NCBI GenBank assembly: GCA_024449915.1
Contig: JAMZAV010003124.1
Coordinates: forward strand, 81,919 to 145,918
Source of the DNA: Sweltsa coloradensis
Taxonomy: Eukaryota; Arthropoda; Insecta; Plecoptera; Chloroperlidae
Length of the DNA stretch: 64,000 nucleotides
Direction of reading: 5' to 3'
Made by a program: the position numbers and the translations under genes. Every line of letters begins with the position of its first letter. The stretch's first letter is position 1. The notes beneath the pieces were generated by a model. It saw only the letters and a list, made by a program, of their open reading frames with translations. It searched no databases and was not told the origin of the DNA. Shown in pieces: positions 20,811-30,830 of this stretch.

Positions 20811-21101
20811 ACTAGGAAAACGCTAAAGTTGATGTTAGACAAGTGAGCGAGCCATGTGTCGAGTAACTAGGAACATTCTTATTCTCCTCTCTACGAAAGG
20901 CTGGATCCAGCAAGGGTCTTTCCTCCCTAGCCTATCATAAGCTAGAGTGGCGAGTTATGGACTTACAGTTGACGCGTCTTTATACCAACTTAATTCAAAA
21001 CTAATGTTATATTTTAATAATCAATGAACTGGAATGCTAATGTTACAGGACACTCAACACATGACTTGCTCACTCATTTAACGACTTTGTCGATTTCCTA
21101 G
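20811..21101 (+). mobile_element. T element (TIR MITE), copy 2, complete
   Basis: 291 nt with left end ACTAGGAAAACGCTAAAGTT and right end ACTTTGTCGATTTCCTAG, inverted over about 55 nt. The centre holds GGCTGGATCCAGCAAGGG and AAGCTAGAGTGGCGAG. The outer flanks (CCTTAGT / ACTAAGG) are also inverted, so the true termini may extend a few bases. It occupies the same position as copy 1, so the two copies were duplicated with their flanks. Confidence 0.8.
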
Positions 21102-21354
21102 GACTAAGGTCCAATATCCAATCCAAAATATAGTTGATCCCAATTAATATTCTTTGAAAATAAATAATGTTATTGCGTCAAAACATAAAATAACCACACT
21201 ATACAGCTCACGTCGCAATCGAACTGCGTGATTAGGTCACCTATGTCCTAGGTCTACTAGATCGGCGGAGAGAGGCGGGGATCTAGTAGACCTTGCCCAG
21301 GTCAACAGGCGTGGGAATCTTGGATCTCGCTGTTAAAAAGGCGGTGGACGAAAA
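21102..21354 (+). repeat. Flank shared with 11,718-11,960, with perfect 13-bp hairpin
   Basis: Hairpin GGTCTACTAGATC / GATCTAGTAGACC at 21,251-21,292. The surrounding text matches the block after T copy 1, up to CAACAGGCGTGGGAATCTTG. Confidence 0.75.
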
Positions 21355-21715
21355 GCATGAATTTGCTTATCGTAAAAGGCGATTCAAGAGAAAAAGTCTA
21401 GGCCTACCTCGCAAACATCAGCTAGTAAGAAGGGTAGTATTTTAATCCCCGAAAATAAAGGCGAGCTCTTGGAATCATCGTTGGGGACCTTGCCCCCTTC
21501 CCTTGACGATCCGTTGACGACGATGACGATAATGACACCACGAACAATGACGAAGACAATGACGAAGACAATGACGACCGCGAAGTAAGAACCCCCTTTC
21601 CTCCCCTTACCCGTGGCTGGTTCTTACCAGCATGGGCACCTGCTCCCCCCCCCCCCCCCCCTAGGCTAGAGTGGTGCATTATGACCTAACGGTTGAGGCG
21701 TCCTTTTTCCAAAGA
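21355..21715 (+). repeat. RepA body
   Basis: Starts in GCTTATCGTAAAAGGCG. It has AGGCGAGCTC, GACGACGATGACG, a C run at about 21,645-21,661 and CTAGGCTAGAGTGGTGC, and ends near 21,705. Confidence 0.85.
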
Positions 21716-21913
21716 AACCAAAAAACCAAAAATCTAAACAAATAAATTAATTTTGTTTCGCAATTACAATCATCATTTTATTTTCTTATTCAATTACAAA
21801 ACAATTTAATCATCAAACACAGCATGAACTCATCCCATCAGCTTTTAACATCACTGGTGGCGCAATATGACAACCGGTGGAAGCACCCTAGTTTCTCGAG
21901 ACGTCGTAGTCGC
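21716..21913 (+). repeat. LINE-type spacer and tail
   Basis: TTTTGTTTCGCAATTAC, AATCATCAAACACAGCATG and tail TGGTGGCGCAATATGAC through GTTTCTCGAGACGTCGTAGTC. Part of AACCGGTT is lost. Confidence 0.8.
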
Positions 21914-22324
21914 GACTTATTAAACTTTCCACGTGGCCGTGACTTACGAGAATCGTGTTGTTTACGTTGCGAACGAAGGCGGTGAGTCCAACAAGCCGAT
22001 GCCAGTGTTGCTTTTGTTTCTGTTAGAAGTTTCAGGCTTCGGTGTTGATAGAGCACTAGCGTTTGAGCGGAAGGTTAGTTAATTTACAACTTTGTATTGA
22101 AATCAGGAATTTTCAGAGTTCGTGTTCTTATACATTTTAAGTCTCGACGGACAGAGAATCATTGGACGTGGCTCTGTGAGCCAGCCTAGGACCCGGGAGA
22201 AGATATCCAGCATCGCTCTGCCCAGCAACCGAGGTGTCTACAACCATCTTAGTTGGCGTGTGCGTCTTGATACAAGAAATAACTCAGATTGGGAAGTGCA
22301 ACTCCTGACTTTGTCGTGGTATGA
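21914..22324. other. Unassigned stretch
   Basis: GC-moderate and without repeats seen elsewhere in the window. A 91-codon frame (22,122-22,397, +) runs into a RepA copy at its end and has no recognisable motif, so I do not call it a gene. Confidence 0.45.
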
Positions 22325-22755
22325 GCAGGCTATACCCTCCCCTTACCCGTGGCTTGTTCGGACCAGCATGGGATTTCCCTCCCTAAATATTTTCTAGTAT
22401 GTAGTGGAGTAATATTTCTCCCCGAAAACTGAGGCGAGCTCTGGCAATCGTCGTCGGGGAATTTGCCCCCTTCCCTTGACGACCCCTCGACGACGATGAC
22501 GACAAGGACACCACGAACGATGACGAAGACAATGACGACCGCGACGTGAGAACCCCCTTTCCTCCTCTTACCCGTGGCTGGTTCTGACCAGCATGGGCTC
22601 CTCCCCCCCCCCCCCCTAGGTTAGAGTGGTGCATTATGACCTAACGGTTGACGCGTCTTTGATCCAAATAAACAAACAAAAAAAACATTTCCCCTAGGCT
22701 AGAGTAGTGCATTATGACCTAACGGTTGACGCGTCCTTAATCCAAATAAGCCACA
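22325..22755 (+). repeat. RepA bodies with duplicated end
   Basis: A hairpin fragment (CGTGGCTTGTTCGGACCAGC) precedes a full body to ACGCGTCTTTGATCC (about 22,665). The end module CTAGGCTAGAGTAGTGCATT...GACGCGTCC is then repeated at 22,685-22,750. Confidence 0.8.
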
Positions 22756-22905
22756 CGAAATCACTATCATTCTCTTTTTCTTACATAAACTTATCAAATA
22801 ATTTCATCATCAGACACACCATAATAATAATTCATTCTATTACAGTATCATAGTTAATGTTCTGTGACAACCGGTTGAAGCGCTCCAGTTTCTCACGTCG
22901 TCATT
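22756..22905 (+). repeat. Spacer and partial tail
   Basis: ATCATCAGACACACCATAAT then GACAACCGGTTGAAGCGCTC and TTTCTCACGTCGTC. The GGCGGCGC part is missing. Confidence 0.7.
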
Positions 22906-23310
22906 GATTTTAATGCTGATATTCCTGTCGTTTTGTATCCGCACGTCCCTTAGTTTACAGTTACTTACAGTAACCTGACGGTTTGCGTGATAAAAAACCA
23001 TACATAAAAAGTAAAAACTTATCTTTCTCTTAATTTGTGAGGGATGTTAGCACAACAGTCGTGCAAAATGTGACACTAATTTTTCCTTTAGCACACTCAC
23101 TCAAAACATAAAATCTTTCACGAGGGTGATGGATCTTTGTCGGATCCCTTAAAGTATATCCTCCAGGGTTGACTTAAGTTTTTTCGGTAATATTAATATG
23201 GAGATGTTGTTAAATGAGAAATTATATTTAGTTTTACGTTTAACACCGAGAAATATGTCCCATATAATCTGTCAAAAAGATATGAAATTGATGAAAAGAA
23301 ATTTTTCCTC
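22906..23310. other. Unassigned AT-rich flank
   Basis: No frame or repeat that I can support. The immediate left flank of the next element (AAATTTTTCCTC) is loosely inverted relative to its right flank (GGGTGAAAAAAAG), so the element may extend somewhat further. Confidence 0.4.
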
Positions 23311-24111
23311 CAGGGCCCGGATCCACAGAAGGGGAGAATCAGATTTTGGTGGTTTCTCAATTCTCCCGCACGTCATGATGTAAACTGTGGATTCCACCAA
23401 TCACAGACAATAGCTCCGCTGCACTACTACATAAAAGGATCCATTATCGGAGATTTATCGACTTGTGTGGGATTTATTTCTCCCAAAATTCTCCCAACAA
23501 AACACCTACTATCATACTTGGGGTTTTGGTTGGGGAAATGCATTTTTAAGAAAATGGCGGCAACAAATCCATCTCATGATTTAATTAGCCTTTTGTTATT
23601 GAAATATATTGTTTACATGATGGTCATCATAAACACATGAAAACTGCTTGTAGTAGCTATAGTTTATGTATTCTTATCAATAACATAGAGATAGGCCCAG
23701 CCTAGGGTCGACATAATGATATGTGCTAGCCTAGGACTAGCCTAGGCTAGCACGTTTACGCCTACCTCTATCCACCTCGATGAAGGACTAGTCCGTAGCA
23801 AGTCACTAGGGCATGACTAAGGGTAAGTCTAGTCCCTGGTATCCAAGGAGTTCAGTAGTCATTATTAAATATGTACATATATGCACATTTAACCACTGCC
23901 AAACAAAATACGAAACAATCAAGCATCAATCACAAACAAAAAACAAAACACTAACATTGTTAGGTCACAGCCTTCTAAAGTCGGACTCTTTGTTGTCGTT
24001 CAGCGGTGCTAGCGTCTGTGATTGGTTGAATCCGGTGTTTACATCATGACGTGTGGGAGAATTGAGAAACCACCAAAATCTGAATCCCCCCTTTTGTGGA
24101 TCCGGGCCCTG
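23311..24111. mobile_element. TIR DNA element starting CAGGGCCCGGATCC
   Basis: Left end CAGGGCCCGGATCCACAGAA, right end (reverse complement) CAGGGCCCGGATCCACAAAA. The inverted similarity extends about 100 nt, including TTTTGGTGGTTTCTCAATTC and CACGTCATGATGTAAAC. The 801-nt element has no transposase frame. No clear target duplication could be found, so the superfamily is open (CAGGG ends are seen in hAT and others). The interior holds the strong hairpin GTGCTAGCCTAG / CTAGGCTAGCAC at 23,723-23,753. Confidence 0.75.
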
Positions 24112-24191
24112 GGGTGAAAAAAAGTTTTACGTAAATATTGCGTTTTTTATGATGCAAAAAGTTATAATAATTTTAGAATTTGCATTTCAAC

Positions 24192-24432
24192 AACGTCTGG
24201 GCCCGGTGTAGAATTAGCCCAGAGCATGGCTCTACTAATCGAAAAAGGCGATTCAAGAGAAAAAGACCACCTCGCAAACATCAGCTAGTATGAAGGGTAG
24301 TATTTTACTCCCCGAAAATAGAGGCGAGCTCTGGCAATCGTCGTCGGGGACCTTGCCCCCTTCCCTTGACGACCCCTCGACGACGATGACGGCAATGACA
24401 CAACGAACGATGACAAAGACAATGACGACCGC
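24192..24432 (+). repeat. RepA body cut by LINE junction
   Basis: Follows consensus from CGTCTGGGCCCGGTG to GACAATGACGACCGC, where an I-group LINE fragment begins abruptly. The hairpin and end module are missing. Confidence 0.8.
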
Positions 24433-25058
24433 TCATGTATTCTAGTCATCATTTAGTACAAGACATCCAATTCTATTTAGAAAAACTAACCTCTAAGGGA
24501 TATATAATAGAGTTTTGTTGGATACCTGGACACGTGGGCATAGAGGGAAATGAACACGCTGATCGGGCTGCTAAGGAAGCTTCCTAGCGTCGCGACGTTG
24601 ATTTCAATCTAGTTCCAGTTCCAGATGTCAAGAGTGGATTCAAGCAAAGATTGTTGGATTTGCGACAAGCATCTTGGGATGTGTTTCAGAATAACAAATT
24701 GCGAAGCTCACTTCGTGTCTGCCAACGTTAAAACAATAAATATAATACAGCCCTCCCTTGTATCAAAACCCTGTGTCGAACATTCAATCGATTTAGGGGG
24801 AGTATTACACTAATTCATTTATTCTGCTTACGACGGCTACAAACTTTCTAAATTTATCTTGCAAAGTAACTTATTTAACAAAATTTAATTCACATTATAA
24901 ACATTATTTTAATGATATATTTATTTCAATTCAAAAACATATTGTATTAAAATATTATCATCAAAAAACACAATCACCAAAAACTCATTTCGCTAACTTA
25001 CAACATCACTGGCGGCGCAACATTAGCTAACAGGTTGAAGCGCACTGGTTTCTCACGA
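24433..25058 (+). pseudogene. I-group LINE 3' end: RNase H remnant, 3' UTR and tail
   Basis: The 5'-truncated copy begins in the RNase H region, with the coding sense of GNEHADRAAKEAS near 24,545-24,585. It is broken by stops and matches 35,068-35,360. A shortened C-terminal region, an AT-rich 3' UTR (ACAAACTTTCTAAATTTATC) and the tail GGCGGCGCAACATTAGC...TTTCTCACG follow, showing that the RepA tail is this LINE's 3' end. Confidence 0.8.
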
Positions 25059-25345
25059 TCCGTGTATTGAGATTTTACAACAAGATGACGCAAACTGAGG
25101 TTCTATTATTAACTTGGTTTGAAGATTAACTCAGTCGAAAGTGTTGGCTTGATGGCATTGACATCTTCGTTTATCACAATTCTGTTAGGGCCCAACATAA
25201 TTTAGACCCTTCTGGGCCCGGGGTAGAATTTGGCACAGAGCAGGGGCACGGCTCTGCTTATCGTAATAGGCGAGGAAAACGAAAAGTATCTCGCAAACAT
25301 CAGATAGTGTATAGGGAAGTTTTTAACTCCGTTCCGTTCGTGCGT
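25059..25345 (+). repeat. RepD fragment and RepA head
   Basis: 25,065-25,195 matches RepD at 37,705-37,830 (CAAACTGAGGTTCTATTA, GTGTTGGCTTGATGGCATTG). A RepA head from CTGGGCCCGGGGTAGAATTT to CAAACATCAGATAG follows and stops near 25,345. Confidence 0.65.
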
Positions 25346-25489
25346 TCCGATTTTTTTTTAAAATCTTATGTGATTTCCAGAAAAGGTTAGCCTTGTACGA
25401 CTGTGAACGTTAAAACAATAAATATATATTAATTTACTTAAAACACAATTAAAATAAATAGAGAAAACAATATCAAACAATATATAGCC

Positions 25490-25725
25490 CCGCGTCTGGG
25501 CCAGGGGTGAGATCCGTCCAACAGAATGGCTCTGCTAATCGTAACAGGCGAGGAAAGAGATAAAGTCCATCTCTTAAACATCAGCTAGCAATAAGGCGAT
25601 TACTACCTAAAACGAGAGGCGAGCTCTGGCCTCTGGCATTCGACATCGCCCCCCCCCCCTTTTCCTTACCATACCCATGGCTGGTTCTGACCAGCATGGG
25701 ACTTTTTCTCCCACATACCCTAGGG
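25490..25725 (+). repeat. RepA body, 3' truncated
   Basis: Head CGTCTGGGCCAGGGGTGAG, AACGAGAGGCGAGCTC and the complete hairpin GGCTGGTTCTGACCAGCATG. It stops at CACATACCCTAGGG, where a different sequence begins. Confidence 0.75.
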
Positions 25726-26247
25726 CAGGGGCGGATTGGGCCGCCGGGCAACCGGTCGAATGCCCGCGGTGGGCCGGTCTGTTGTTAGGGCCGGTCGGCC
25801 GAAATGCTTAGTCTGAGCACAGATAACAGTGGTCTGAGTATAAAGGCGGCGTCGTATCGGTAATTTTGTAAGGTTGACCGAAATGTTGAATACACGTATT
25901 TATATATTTTATTATAAAACATAAAGGCTAACGATTATATTAAATTGACTTATCCTGACTACCTGTGTCTTCAAGTCAAAACAATGCAGAAAGGATATTC
26001 AGATAAGTTGAAACAATACTTGTTGTAATATTAGATGTTAGTCGACTACTACTACTTGCTTAGGACAACCATATTTAGGTTATCGGCGCACGCTCTCAAG
26101 CCATGAGCTAAGAATTTTTACAAACATCCGTATTTTCATTAAAACTCACAAAATCCACGCTTTTAGATTGTTACAAAAATTTCGGGATATAAAGGGCAAC
26201 ACGCTAAAATAGGTTAGGATAGGACGCGAATGGGTGCCTGAAGATTC
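25726..26247. mobile_element. Possible hAT-like terminus and unassigned interior
   Basis: CAGGGGCGGATTGGGCC resembles ends common in animal hAT elements (CAGGGGCGG type). It interrupts the end of a RepA body. No matching right end was found, so the element's extent is unknown and the rest of the interval is unassigned. Confidence 0.35.
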
Positions 26248-27064
26248 AATTAATTAAATTAATTAATCACCGAATTAATTACATTTTAGTTAAATTATCC
26301 CACTTTTGACATATGTATTGTTATGTATACCTAAAACTCAATCGATCGTAATAAAAATATACTACTTTACTGACATAATGCCAATGAATCCGAATTGTCA
26401 TGTCCCGAAACAAAATTCCTATAACTTACCGATTAATTAAGAAATTAAATGAAGAATTACTTATATCTCAATAATTGTTGTTGTCACTCAATCAACACAT
26501 ACAAAATGCCAACAGAAGTATCAAATATAAACAATGCAAGTGTAATTTTGAAAATTAATAGTCCCAAAATTAAGTTCATGCCACTTTTCTGTTAATTGAA
26601 TTTCCCACAAAATTATTTTCCTGTAAAATAAGCATGCAAATGGTTCCCAGTGTGGCTGTGTTAATTTTACACAACACATGGTGATTATATCCATTATATT
26701 CATTTATGAATTCAATTAACGGGAAAGTAGCATGAACTTAATTTTGGGACTATAAATTTTTAAAATAATACTCGCATTGTTTATTTTTTATACTTCGGTT
26801 GGCATTTTGTATGTGTTAATTGAGTGACAACAACAATTATTGAGATATAAGTAATTCTTCACTTGATTTCTTAATTAATCGGAAAGTTATAGGAATTTTG
26901 TTTCGGGACATGACAATTCGGATTCATTGGGATTATGTCAGTAAAGTAGTATATTTTTATGACGATCGCTCGAGTTTTAGGAATACATAACAATACATAT
27001 GTCAAAAGTGGGATAATTTAACTAAAATTTAATTAATTCGGTGATTAATTAATTAAATTAATTA
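26248..27064. repeat. Long inverted repeat, arms about 360 nt
   Basis: The left arm (26,248 to about 26,610) and right arm (about 26,703-27,064) are reverse complements with moderate divergence, separated by about 92 nt. Landmarks are TTATCCCACTTTTGACATAT against ATATGTCAAAAGTGGGATAA, and GTCCCAAAATTAAGTTCATG against CATGAACTTAATTTTGGGAC. Very AT-rich, no transposase frame; probably a large MITE or a folded-back DNA element. The TTAATTAA-rich ends prevent a firm boundary or target duplication call. Confidence 0.85.
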
Positions 27065-27119
27065 TTTTTTTATTACATTTATTCGCCTTAAAACTAGCTT
27101 TAAAATGATTCCAAGGTCG

Positions 27120-27475
27120 ACTACATTGGGTTAATTTTACAAAATAAATTGAGATTATTGTCATTATTTTTAATTAATTGAATTAATTGAATTAATAGGA
27201 AAGTGATTGAAAGTAATTTTTAAAACTAATATTTTTTTGGTTCATTGTGGTCATATTGTTGTTGTGTGATACACTACGAGACTTTGGTAAGTGAATAAGA
27301 AACTTTTAATTGGGATTTAATTAATGCTTAATTTAATTAATTAATTAATCAAAAAGTTACAAGAATTTCGTTTCGGGACTTTAAATTTTGGATTTATTGG
27401 CGTTATTTTAGTATAGTCTGAAAATTTTATGACAATCTAGCGAATTCTACGTATAAATAATTATATATACACCAA
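27120..27475. repeat. Diverged third copy of the inverted-repeat arm
   Basis: In the same order as the right arm: GGGTTAATTTTAC, ATTGTTGTTGTGTG, a TTAATTAATCAAAAAGTTAC-type block, GAATTTCGTTTCGGGAC, GGATTTATTGG and GACAATCTAGCG. Divergence is much higher than between the two arms. Confidence 0.6.
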
Positions 27476-27807
27476 AAAGTGCTATAATTGCAATACATTG
27501 TAATAATATATAAATATATTCAAAACTATTGTATTTACGCTAAAATTTCTACTGACATTTTTGTAGAGCATTAAAAACCGAATAAAACAAAACCTAGTTT
27601 ATCCAAATCTGATGATTACTTCTTGAGTTACAGCAATTTTAAGAATTATTTTGGCGGCCATCTTGTGAACGCCATGACAGGTGACTTATTTGCTACCATG
27701 CGTGTCCCCCGTGAAAATAACATTCTAAAATACGTCTTTTACCTGCTCCTAAATTTTGGTGCTGGTTTCCGGATTTGAAATGTTCCTATAGTTTTAGCAC
27801 CTTGTTC
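27476..27807. other. Unassigned AT-rich stretch
   Basis: No frame or repeat recognised. The word GGCGGCCATCTTGTGAACGC near 27,652 stands out from the AT-rich surroundings but has no partner that I can find. Confidence 0.4.
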
Positions 27808-27908
27808 CACGGACTACCGTGGCAGGTCCTGACCAGCATGCGACTGTCCGTCCCATATCGCCTGGGCTAGTATGGCGCATTATGAACTTACGGTTGACGC
27901 GCCCTACA
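27808..27908 (+). repeat. RepA end module
   Basis: Keeps CCGTGGCAGGTCCTGACCAG, CTGGGCTAGTATGGCGC and TTGACGCGCCCTAC. The body upstream is absent. Confidence 0.75.
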
Positions 27909-27939
27909 ACTTAAAGAACTTATAAAAATCAATTCTCAA

Positions 27940-28180
27940 ACCGACAGTGTTGGCTCGAGCTTAAAGCGCGCGACTCCGATTCGGGAGGTCCCAGTTTCTA
28001 AACCTGCACAGACCGGAAATCCTGACTGAAGGTGTTTTCAGATGTTTTCCTCAGTCGTTAATGCTAAGGGAATGGATTGAGTCCCCTATAACAACCCTCG
28101 AACATCCCATCACAATTGTCCTGAACCTAGTTGACACGTTAGGAAAGGGGTTTTCACTGCTCACTTGGCAAGTTTCAACT
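27940..28180 (+). repeat. Diverged tRNA-derived SINE
   Basis: A tRNA-like head (TGGCTCGAGCTTAAAGCGCG, then AGTTTCTAAACC in the B-box position) is followed by a non-tRNA body. A related head is on the minus strand at 39,283-39,375 (GGGTTCACATCCC). Both are too diverged to be functional. Confidence 0.4.
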
Positions 28181-28384
28181 AAACATTATTTGAAAAATTA
28201 GTATTTTAACAAACAAACATAATTACAATAAATAAATTAAACAACAATACAAACAATAAATTAAATTATTACAATGCTTGTTACATGACAGCCGGTGAAA
28301 TATGAACTACATTACAACTACATACACTACTACTAGTTCCTCAGATCGTTTAGTATTCTTTCATCAATTAATTTCCATGTCTGA

Positions 28385-28725
28385 GCCTGCGGCACAATTG
28401 GCTCAGAGCACGGCATCTGCTAATTGTAAAAAGCGATTCAAGAGAATAAGCCCATCTCGCTAACATCAGCTAGTTAGAACCGTAGAATATAACTCCCCGA
28501 AACTAAAGGCGAGCTCAAGAAGACATCGTCGGGGAACAACCTCTCTCATCTCGACTCCCTCCCCGACGATGACGACAACGACAATACGAACGAAGACAAT
28601 GACGATGGCGATGACAACCACGACTTGAGAAACCCCCGTTTCCTCCCCCTACCCGTGGCTGGTTCTGGCCAGAAAGGGACCGCCCTTCTTAAATCCTCTA
28701 GGCAGAGTAGAGTAGAGATAAGAGT
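28385..28725 (+). repeat. RepA body
   Basis: Diverged head (GCGGCACAATTGGCTCAGAG), CGAAACTAAAGGCGAGCTC, a GACGATGACGACAACG stretch and CGTGGCTGGTTCTGGCCAG. It ends near CCTCTAGGCAGAG. 28,181-28,384 is AT-rich. Confidence 0.75.
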
Positions 28726-28814
28726 AACGAGAAACTTAAATCTGAGAAATCAATATAATAATTATCAAGAAAATGAAAGTATTATAACACAATATGAAAG
28801 GCAGCTTGATTTGA

Positions 28815-29262
28815 ACTACACGGTTGAAGCGCCCTTGTTTCTCTTGTCGTCCACTTGACGCATTCAGTGGGCAGTTGAGCAGTCGTCGTCGGGGCCACCC
28901 ACATCCCATTGACGACCTCCCCGCGACGTCAACGACCATGACACATACGCACAAACGTTGACAACGACTGTGACGAACTCTACGTGGAGAACCCTCCATC
29001 GTCCTCTCCCTACCCGCGGCTGGTTCTGACCAGCATGAGATTTCCCCTAGGCTAGAGTGGCGCATTATGGTTCACGTGCCCTAAATCCAATTAAACACAA
29101 AGACGACGACCATGACAACAGGATCTGTGTCAAGGCGATAACCACCACGACGTGAGAACCCCTCTCTCTTCCCCCTACCTATGGGTGGTGCTGACCAACA
29201 TAAGTCTTACCTCCCATGTCTTTGACCTAATAGTTGACTCGCCCTTAATCCAAATAAACTAA
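28815..29262 (+). repeat. Tail fragment and two partial RepA bodies
   Basis: CTACACGGTTGAAGCGCCC and CTTGTCGTC (28,815-28,850) are a tail remnant. Bodies follow at 28,860-29,095 (GGCTGGTTCTGACCAGC, CTAGGCTAGAGTGGCGC) and 29,100-29,262 (GACGACGACCATGAC, GACTCGCCCTTAATCC). Confidence 0.7.
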
Positions 29263-29336
29263 AACAATTTTTTTAAATGTTTTATAAGCTTAAATAAGCT
29301 ATAACAAACCCACAACAAATTCATTCTATTACCTTA

Positions 29337-29940
29337 CAATATCACTGCAGCTCAGTATGACCTCCCGGTTGAAGCGACTTGATTCTCACGTGTTACCAAT
29401 AACGTAGTGCATATACTCCTTGAGCAGTCACATCAGTGAGTATTGGCTGCATAAAACTAATGTTGTTTGCGTGGCTGTGATCGATGTTGGGTACAAATGA
29501 GTTTGATCCAGTGCTTGACTTGGCCCACTGCATGGTTCTGCTTATTTAAAAGCGATAAACTAGATAAAGTTCATCTCGCTAACATCAGCGAGTAAGAAGG
29601 GAAGTATATAGCTCCCCAAATCTAGAGACGAACATCGTCGTCGGGAAACCACCTTCCTGCCCTCGACGACCTCTCTGACGACGACATTGGCAAAATCAAC
29701 GTGGTCAAAGACTATGGCAACCACGACGTAAGAACCCCGCACGCCCCCTATTTTGGCTTGTTCTGACCAGTGTGTGAATCTTTCCCAAATCACCTAGGCT
29801 AGAGTGGTACATTTTGAAGTAACAAATGACACGCCCTTACTTAAAAAAAAATCCCTCTTGCCTGTGGCTGGTTCTGTGCAGCATAGACCTTTTATCACAC
29901 CATTCCCTAGGCTACAGTACCCTTAATACCATGAATAAAC
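29337..29940 (+). repeat. Tail, RepA subfamily copy and extra end module
   Basis: The tail (CAGCTCAGTATGACC, TTGATTCTCACG, 29,337-29,395) is followed by the variant head GGGTACAAATGAGTTTGATC also seen at 6,107. The body then runs to GACACGCCCTTAC, and a second hairpin and end module (GGCTGGTTCTGTGCAGC, CTAGGCTACAG) follows at 29,855-29,935. Confidence 0.7.
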
Positions 29941-29984
29941 AAAATTTGATTGCCCTTTTGTTTTGCTATTTCTATAACTCCCTG

Positions 29985-30305
29985 TTGAAGCGCCATAGTA
30001 TCTTTCGTCGTCGTAGGCAGTATGAAAGAACGCTTTAAGCAAAACATATAGAGCCACCCTTTCCTTCCCATGGCTCTGTAAATCGTACAAGAAGATTACG
30101 AGAAAAGACTACCACGCAAACATCAGCTATAATAAGGGGAGTATATATTCTTCTCCAAAACTAGAGGTAAGCTCTGGCAATCGTCATCGAGGACACCTCC
30201 TCCATCCCTTCACATCGTTGATGACGACGACTATAACAACACGAACGAAGACGACGACTATGTCGACAAAGACGTAAGAACCCCTCTTTCCTCCTCCTCT
30301 ACCCG
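29985..30305 (+). repeat. Tail fragment and RepA body, head partly lost
   Basis: CTGTTGAAGCGCCATAG and TTTCGTCGTCGTAG mark the tail. The body begins in CCATGGCTCTGTAAATCG, keeps AACTAGAGGTAAGCTC and GACGACGACTATG, and stops at TACCCGTGACTGC. Confidence 0.7.
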
Positions 30306-30317
30306 TGACTGCAACCC

Positions 30318-30650
30318 CCGTCTGGGCCCGGGGTAGAATTGGCCCAGAGCATGGCTCTGCTAATCGTAAAAGGCGATTCAAGAGAAAAAGTCCACCTCGC
30401 AAACATAGCAAGAGGCGAGCTCTGGCAATCGTCGTCGGGGACCTTGCCCCCTTCCCTTGACAACCCCTGGCGACGATGACAATGGTACAACGAACGATGA
30501 CAAAGACGATGCCGACCGCGACGTGAGAAACCCCCCTTCCTCCCCTAACCCTTGGCTGGTTCTGACCAGCATGGGCTCCTCCTCCCCCCCACTTGGCTAG
30601 AGTGGTGCATTATGACCTAACGGTTGACGCGTCCTTAATCCAAATAAACC
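30318..30650 (+). repeat. RepA body, near consensus, small deletion
   Basis: CCCGTCTGGGCCCGGGGTAG through ACGCGTCCTTAATCC. About 40 nt are deleted between AACATAGCA and AGAGGCGAGCTC, removing the GGAGT/ACTCC stem. Confidence 0.85.
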
Positions 30651-30689
30651 AAAAAAAAAACGTGATTGCAGGTTATGACCTTCACGGGT

Positions 30690-30830
30690 CTTATCTTACG
30701 ACATCCCTTTGGATAGAGTGGCGCATTATGACCATCATGACGATGACCACTGAAACCAAATAAACCGAAGCTTCAGGCGAGCTCTAGCAGTCGTCGCCTG
30801 GAATCTTCTGAATCTCTCTATTATTCCTTC
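30690..30830 (+). repeat. RepA scraps
   Basis: GATAGAGTGGCGCATTATGACC, GACGATGACC and CAGGCGAGCTCTAGCAGTCG survive, joined in altered order. Confidence 0.5.

Noticed and set aside
22122..22397. 91-codon frame as a possible host exon
   Set aside because: No motif or splice context, and its end lies in a RepA copy.
23701..23800. TAGGCCTA-type words as proof of an echinoderm
   Set aside because: Word enrichment is only a weak hint and cannot be quantified here.
28625..29065. Short ORFs with Arg/Asp-rich translations within RepA copies
   Set aside because: They recur wherever RepA occurs in the same orientation and are broken differently in each copy, so they reflect the GACGAT-rich repeat.
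2321..30830. CRISPR array
   Set aside because: The repeats are 60-330 nt long, unequal, unspaced and in a eukaryotic transposon setting.
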